From Bradyrhizobium sp. Tv2a-2 (GTDB taxonomy: Bacteria; Pseudomonadota; Alphaproteobacteria; Rhizobiales; Xanthobacteraceae), in the NCBI RefSeq assembly GCF_000472425.1, contig NZ_AXAI01000001.1, forward strand, positions 124,001 through 188,000: a stretch of 64,000 nt of DNA, read 5' to 3'. Below are positions 59,870-64,000 of the stretch, piece by piece. A program made the translations under genes and the position numbers. Below the pieces are notes generated by a model. That model saw nothing but the letters and a program-made list of their open reading frames with translations. It did not search any database and was not told the DNA's origin. How positions within the stretch are numbered: the stretch's first letter is position 1; every line of letters starts with the position of its first letter.

Positions 59870-62035
59870 TCAATTCACCGGCTCGCCGAGCCGAAACGCA
59901 TTCTCCACGATCCGCAGTCCCACCTCATCGCCGAGCGACATCAGCGATTCCGGGTGGAATTGCACGCCGCCGACCGGCAGGCTCTTGTGCTCGATCGCCA
60001 TGGCGACCCCGTCTTCGGTGCTCGCGGTCACGGTTAGCACCTCGGGCATGGTCTCGCCGGCGACATAGAGCGAGTGGTAACGGCCGATCACAATCTCATT
60101 AGGCAGGCTCTGCATCAAGCGTCCACCCCGCACTTGGACCCGCGAGGGCCGGCCGTGCGCGGGATGGGAAAGCTGGCCCAGTTCGCCGCCAAAATATTCG
60201 CCGATCGCCTGCACGCCGAGGCACACCCCGAAGATCGGCAGTTTTTTCGCGATCGCCGCATCGATCGTGCCCGAAATCTTGAAATCCTCCGGACGGCCGG
60301 GTCCCGGCGACAGCACCAGAAGGTCCCATTTGCGCTGCTTCAGCATATCAAGCGCATGCACGTATCGGACCACCGTGACGTTGGCGCCGACCTGACGGAA
60401 ATAATCCGCCAGCATGTGCACGAAGCTGTCGTCATGGTCGATCAGGAGCACCTGCTTGCCGCTTCCGGTGGCATCGGGTGCGGTCGATGACAGGGGCTTG
60501 GGCGGATCGCCGCGCAGCGCCTGGAACAGCGCCGCCGCCTTGACCTGGCATTCGCGGTCCTCGGCGGCGGGATCGGAGTCAAACAGGCAGGTGGCCCCGA
60601 CCCGCACTTCGGCCAGGCCGTCCTTCATGCGGATGGTGCGGATGGTGAGGCCGGTGTTGATGCTGCCGTCGAAATTGACGCAGCCGATGGCGCCGGCATA
60701 CCAGCGGCGCGGCGAACGCTCGTGATCCTCCACGAACTGCATCGCCCACAGCTTCGGCGCGCCCGTCACCGTCACTGCCCAGGCATGGGTGAGGAAGCCG
60801 TCGAGCGCATCGAAGCCCGGCCGCAGCATGCCCTCGACATGATCAACGGTGTGGAACAGCTTGGAGTAGGTCTCGATCTGCCGCCGCGCCAGCACCTTGA
60901 TTGTACCAGGCACGCAGACGCGCGCCTTGTCGTTGCGGTCGACGTCGGTGCACATGTTGAGCTCGAACTCGTCCTTCTCCGAGTTCAGGAGCTGCCTGAT
61001 CTGCTCGGCGTCGCCGATCGCATCCGTCCCGCGCGCGATCGTACCGGAGATTGGACAGGTCTCGACCCGGCGGCCGTCGGAGCGCACGAACATTTCCGGC
61101 GAAGCCGAAACCAGAAACTCGCCGTTCCCGAGATTCATCAGCGCACCATAGGGCGAAGGGTTGATGCGGCAGAGCCTTTGAAACACTTCCGCGGGCGAGC
61201 GCTCGCAGGGCTCGCCGAAGAGCTGCCCCGGTACCGCCTCGAACAGATCGCCGCGGGCAAAGGCCGCGCGCGCGATCTCGACGGTCGCCTGGTATTCGCC
61301 GGGCGCGTGATCGGCAAATCCCTGACGCGGGGTTTTGGCGTAGATGCTTTCCGCGCTCTCGCGCGGCAGGCCCGCGGTCGACTTACCGTTCCAGGCAAAG
61401 TCGTAGCTCAGGACCACGCCACGTGCGGTGGCACGGTCGTAGACGAGGAGTTGGTCCGGCACATAAAGCACGATGTCGCGCTGGTCGGCCTCGCGCTGAC
61501 GCTTCTGCACGAGGTCCTCGATCTGGAACACGAGGTCGTAGGCGAAGGCGCCGAACAGGCCGAGCAGCGGATCGTCCTTGGCGCCGAAACCTGCGATGAG
61601 GTTGCGTACCAGCGACATCGCGCTGGCACGGCGAGTGCGCTGGTCCTCTTCGACCGGCGCCGCGCCGCGAATGATGTGGCCGGCGAGGCGCGCGGTGCTT
61701 TTCTCTGTGACAACCACGCAGGGCTCGCGCAAGCTGTCACCCAGGAAGGCGATCAGCACCTCGCCGCGCGCATTCAACGCTGACAGCTTGAAATCGACGC
61801 CCCTGGTCTCCAGCACGAGCGGCGGGTTGGCAAAACCGAGGTCGAAGCTTTCGTAGCGGCCGGGCACAGTGGTGCCGGAGGACAGCACCACGCCGCAGCG
61901 GCGGTCGAGAAGCTCAATCAGCGCGTCGAGCCGGGTCGCCCCGCCGGAAAACTGCTCCGCCAGCCGCGTGACGGCTAGCCCGCCGTGGGTGCGGTAGTCG
62001 TAGCGCTCGGGCAGGGAGAAAACTGTCCTGTTCAT
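59870..62035 (-). CDS. trpEG: Anthranilate synthase, fused TrpE-TrpG
   Basis: A 721-residue fusion catalysing chorismate plus glutamine to anthranilate, the first step of tryptophan synthesis. Residues 1 to about 510 are the chorismate-binding part (SPYGALMNLGNGEFLVSASP, CPISGTIARGTDAIGD, DHVEGMLRPGFDALDGFLTH, GCVNFDGSINTGLTIRT). Residues about 530-721 are the glutamine amidotransferase with PIFGVCLGVQAIGE (nucleophile Cys605) and GGVQFHPESLMSL. Fusion is the rule in rhizobia. Transcription is probably controlled by the trpL attenuator upstream. Confidence 0.96.
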   Translation of the reverse strand: MNRTVFSLPERYDYRTHGGLAVTRLAEQFSGGATRLDALIELLDRRCGVVLSSGTTVPGRYESFDLGFANPPLVLETRGVDFKLSALNARGEVLIAFLGDSLREPCVVVTEKSTARLAGHIIRGAAPVEEDQRTRRASAMSLVRNLIAGFGAKDDPLLGLFGAFAYDLVFQIEDLVQKRQREADQRDIVLYVPDQLLVYDRATARGVVLSYDFAWNGKSTAGLPRESAESIYAKTPRQGFADHAPGEYQATVEIARAAFARGDLFEAVPGQLFGEPCERSPAEVFQRLCRINPSPYGALMNLGNGEFLVSASPEMFVRSDGRRVETCPISGTIARGTDAIGDAEQIRQLLNSEKDEFELNMCTDVDRNDKARVCVPGTIKVLARRQIETYSKLFHTVDHVEGMLRPGFDALDGFLTHAWAVTVTGAPKLWAMQFVEDHERSPRRWYAGAIGCVNFDGSINTGLTIRTIRMKDGLAEVRVGATCLFDSDPAAEDRECQVKAAALFQALRGDPPKPLSSTAPDATGSGKQVLLIDHDDSFVHMLADYFRQVGANVTVVRYVHALDMLKQRKWDLLVLSPGPGRPEDFKISGTIDAAIAKKLPIFGVCLGVQAIGEYFGGELGQLSHPAHGRPSRVQVRGGRLMQSLPNEIVIGRYHSLYVAGETMPEVLTVTASTEDGVAMAIEHKSLPVGGVQFHPESLMSLGDEVGLRIVENAFRLGEPVN

Positions 62036-62086
62036 GTGATCCTCTTACGAAACTTGCCGAGGGAACGCCACACAGGACAGGGATAA

Positions 62087-62109
62087 GGCCGCCGCGCTGC
62101 GTGGCGGCC
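62087..62109 (-). terminator. Attenuator terminator of trpEG
   Basis: GGCCGCC (62087-62093) pairs with GGCGGCC (62103-62109), with three further inner pairs around CTG, giving a stem of about ten pairs, followed on the minus strand by TTATCC. It stands between the trpL stop and the trpEG start. A competing stem, GGTGG/CCACC, lies over the leader end (62143-62160). The T tract is weak but the arrangement is that of tryptophan attenuation. Confidence 0.75.
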
Positions 62110-62149
62110 TTCGACGATCAGAATTGAGCAAAATCGCACCGGCCACCTT

Positions 62150-62197
62150 TTAAGAGGTGGGCCACCACAGACCGGAGGGGCTGGAAACGGTGCTCAT
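62150..62197 (-). CDS. trpL: trp leader peptide
   Basis: A 15-codon ORF reading MSTVSSPSGLWWPTS with two adjacent tryptophan codons, followed by the stop TAA at 62150-62152. The tandem Trp codons are placed so that a stalled ribosome would cover one arm of the GTGGTGG/CCACC stem and let the downstream terminator melt. In rhizobia such leaders are known as trpL and the released RNA and peptide also act in trans. The start has only a weak ribosome-binding site. Confidence 0.85.
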   Translation of the reverse strand: MSTVSSPSGLWWPTS

Positions 62198-62292
62198 GGC
62201 CGGAACACACCATGGCGGCAGGGGGACGTCAAGGCCGGGCACGGCTGATTGCACGGCCTGCCCGCCTGACGCTGCCGTCTGCTGCGAAGATG

Positions 62293-62967
62293 TCACCCCA
62301 GATGCTTCGCAAAATACTCCACGGCACGACCCCAGGCGAGTTCGGCGGCCTGGCGGTCATGGACCGTCAGGCGCTGCTCATTCGCAAAACCGTGATCGGC
62401 CTCGTAGCGGTGAATCTCGAACGACTTGCCGGCGGCTTTCATGCCCTTTTCAAACGCGTCCACAACCTGTGGCGTGCACCAATCGTCCCTGGTGGCGAAA
62501 TGAGCCTGCAGCGGGATTCTCACGTCGGCGGGCTTGGCCGCCTGCTCCGGCGGAATGCCGTAGAACACGACGCCAGCGGTAAGCTCGGGAATCCTGGTGG
62601 CACCGATGACTGTCACGGCACCGCCAAGGCAGAAGCCGGTCAGGCCGACCCTGGCGCCGTTGCGCGACAGATATTGCGCGGCGCCACGCACGGTCTCCGT
62701 GGTAGCATCCATGAAATCCAGCGAGTTCATCTCTTTGGCCGCGGCATCCGTGTCGTGATAGGGCACGACCGTCCCCTTGTAGAGATCGGGCGCCAGTGCG
62801 TCGAAGCCGGCGCGCGCGAACCGATCGCACATGCCCTTGATCTGGTCCTGCAGGCCCCACCATTCCTGGATCACCACCACACCCGGCGCGTTGCCGCGCG
62901 CGGCATTGACAAGATAGCCCGACGCTTCTTTGCCGTCCGGACGTTTGAAGGTGATGGTCGTGCCCAT
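62293..62967 (-). CDS. Dienelactone hydrolase family protein
   Basis: A 224-residue alpha/beta hydrolase. The catalytic triad is visible: Cys113 in GFCLGGAV, Asp161 in FATRDDWC and His192 in DHGFAN; VVIQEWWGLQDQIKGMCDRF is the family N-terminal motif. The ATG at 62967 has GGGAGG upstream; the longer frame to 63051 runs into the terminator region. Substrate may be dienelactone or another ester; no chlorocatechol genes are nearby. Confidence 0.9.
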   Translation of the reverse strand: MGTTITFKRPDGKEASGYLVNAARGNAPGVVVIQEWWGLQDQIKGMCDRFARAGFDALAPDLYKGTVVPYHDTDAAAKEMNSLDFMDATTETVRGAAQYLSRNGARVGLTGFCLGGAVTVIGATRIPELTAGVVFYGIPPEQAAKPADVRIPLQAHFATRDDWCTPQVVDAFEKGMKAAGKSFEIHRYEADHGFANEQRLTVHDRQAAELAWGRAVEYFAKHLG

Positions 62968-63064
62968 GGTTCCTCCCTCGGGATTTTCTGCAACGGGATT
63001 GGCGCCCATTTTGGCCGCTCCGGAGCGTGGATGCAATTCACACTCCGTCATTCCGTCTCAAACA

Positions 63065-63088
63065 AAAAGCCCCCGCACGGGGGCTTTT
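63065..63088 (-). terminator. Rho-independent terminator after the cytochrome c1 region
   Basis: A 10-bp stem (AAAAGCCCCC with GGGGGCTTTT) around the loop GCAC, followed on the minus strand by TTTTTGTTT after the stem. It is 26 bp downstream of the cytochrome stop and well placed to end that operon. The strongest terminator in the window. Confidence 0.88.
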
Positions 63089-63114
63089 CGCATTCGCATC
63101 ACAGTCGCCGCAGC

Positions 63115-64000
63115 TCAATGCGCGTCGGCCCAGACCTTCTTCTTGGTGAAATACATCAATCCCGCGAAGATGATCAGGAAGATGAACACCTGCATGCCCA
63201 GCTTCTTGCGGTCCTCCATATGCGGCTCGGCCGCCCACATCAGGAAGGTTGCCACATCGTGCGCATATTGCTGCACGGTGGCGGGCGAGCCGTCATCGAA
63301 GGTGATCTGGCCGTCCGAGAGCGGCTTCGGCATCTTGATGGCGTGGCCGGGGAAGTACTTGTTGTAGTACGAGCCATCGGGAATGGTGACGCCGGCCGGC
63401 GCCTTGTCCTCGAAACCGGTGAGGATGCCCACGATGTAGTTCGGCCCCTGCTCCTGGAACTGGGTGAAGAAGTCGAAGATGAACTGGGGGAAGCCGCGTT
63501 CATAGGAACGCGCTTTCGCAATCAACGACAGATCTGGCGGCGCCGCACCGCCATTCGCCGCCCGCGCGGCCTGCTCGTTCGGGAACGGCGACGGGAAATA
63601 GTCGGCTGGCCGGCCCGGCCGCTCGAACATCTCGCCCTGGTCGTTCGGACCGTCCTTGATCTTGTATTCGGCTGCAAACGCCTTGACCTGCGCCTCCGAA
63701 TAGCCGGGACCGCCGGGGTCGCCGATATTACGGAACGCGATGTAGGACAGCGCGTGGCAGTTCGAGCAGACTTCCTTGTAGACCTTCAGGCCGCGCTGCA
63801 GGGCACCGCGGTCATATTTGCCGAAGGGCCCGGAGAAGGACCACGTTTGCGAGGGCGGAGTGGTTTCCTCCGCCGCACGAGCGCTCTGCACGCCGCCAGC
63901 CAGCAGGCCACCAGCCACCACGAGAGCCACGATGGCAGACACCGCTGCCTTGACACCACTCTTGGCGAGCACGTCGTCGGCGATTGAGTTCGGCAACGGA
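63115..64000 (-). CDS. fbcH: Cytochrome b/c1 fusion protein, cytochrome c1 part (partial)
   Basis: At least 295 residues, open at the window edge. After the segment PNSIADDVLAKSGVKAAVSA comes a hydrophobic internal signal/helix ending QSARAAEE, then a haem c motif CSNCHALSYIAFRN, RPADYFPSPFPNEQAAR, the axial-ligand region AIKMPKPLSDGQITFDDGSP and a C-terminal anchor helix ending KKKVWADAH. In Bradyrhizobium, cytochromes b and c1 are made as one precursor (FbcH) and cleaved at such an internal signal. No start codon with ribosome-binding site is visible, so this is probably its 3' half. Part of the quinol-cytochrome c reductase. Confidence 0.85.
   Translation of the reverse strand, partial: PLPNSIADDVLAKSGVKAAVSAIVALVVAGGLLAGGVQSARAAEETTPPSQTWSFSGPFGKYDRGALQRGLKVYKEVCSNCHALSYIAFRNIGDPGGPGYSEAQVKAFAAEYKIKDGPNDQGEMFERPGRPADYFPSPFPNEQAARAANGGAAPPDLSLIAKARSYERGFPQFIFDFFTQFQEQGPNYIVGILTGFEDKAPAGVTIPDGSYYNKYFPGHAIKMPKPLSDGQITFDDGSPATVQQYAHDVATFLMWAAEPHMEDRKKLGMQVFIFLIIFAGLMYFTKKKVWADAH

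Noticed and set aside
62212..63987. 591-residue plus-strand frame spanning the hydrolase gene, a terminator and cytochrome c1
   Set aside because: Runs across two certain minus-strand genes and a strong terminator.

Overview
The window looks like a chromosomal segment of a Bradyrhizobium-type alphaproteobacterium (family Nitrobacteraceae). Pointers are the high G+C content, a fused anthranilate synthase behind a short Trp-codon leader, a GANTC methyltransferase (CcrM), a cytochrome c1 that appears to be the 3' half of a cytochrome b/c1 fusion, a COG4111/NadQ-type NAD regulator with nadABC, and several families of palindromic intergenic repeats of the sort common in Bradyrhizobium. This is ordinary core genome: I see no prophage, transposase, integron, CRISPR array, rRNA or tRNA gene.

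Layout. 1-12 kb: a tyrosine phosphatase-like protein, a NadQ-like regulator, a large DUF2339 membrane protein, a decayed chemotaxis receptor tail, small hypothetical proteins, an AcuI-type reductase, an MFS transporter, and the nadABC operon behind a 19-bp palindrome. 12-25 kb: a SleB-like cell wall hydrolase, pyruvate phosphate dikinase, two small genes missed by long-ORF searches or typical of the genus (DUF3096, DUF1236), glyQ/glyS followed by a frameshifted methyltransferase, an S49 peptidase, a TrmN6-like methyltransferase overlapping a DUF2007 gene, and a polyprenyl diphosphate synthase. 25-36 kb: ispE, a secreted TPR protein, ETF-ubiquinone oxidoreductase, uracil-DNA glycosylase, a GT39-type membrane protein, rnhB and a PA0069-type radical SAM protein. 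36-49 kb: phosphoketolase, a small glycosyltransferase, a MarR-GNAT fusion with a palindromic operator and an overlapping 48-aa ORF, moaB, a zinc metallopeptidase, ccrM, two glutathione transferases, a flavin monooxygenase, a thioesterase, and mutY. 48-64 kb: DUF721, a DsbA-like protein and smc; an Rsm22-like protein; lemA with an M48 protease; a run of two P-loop ATPases and an FkbM methyltransferase; apt; trpEG with its trpL leader and attenuator; a dienelactone hydrolase; and the cytochrome c1 end, which runs off the window.

Themes. NAD synthesis (nadA, nadB, nadC) is complete and has a candidate dedicated regulator about 6.6 kb away. Isoprenoid/quinone supply and respiration are represented by ispE, the polyprenyl synthase, ETF-QO and cytochrome c1. 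Cell cycle and genome maintenance are represented by ccrM, smc, mutY, uracil-DNA glycosylase and rnhB. The most interesting signals are the trpL attenuator, the NadQ operator, the twin-ATPase/FkbM cluster of unknown function, the operator plus overlapping mini-ORF around the MarR-GNAT gene, the GANTC sites touching the ccrM start codon, and two genes caught in decay. I found no convincing wholly new multi-gene system; the twin-ATPase cluster is the best candidate.
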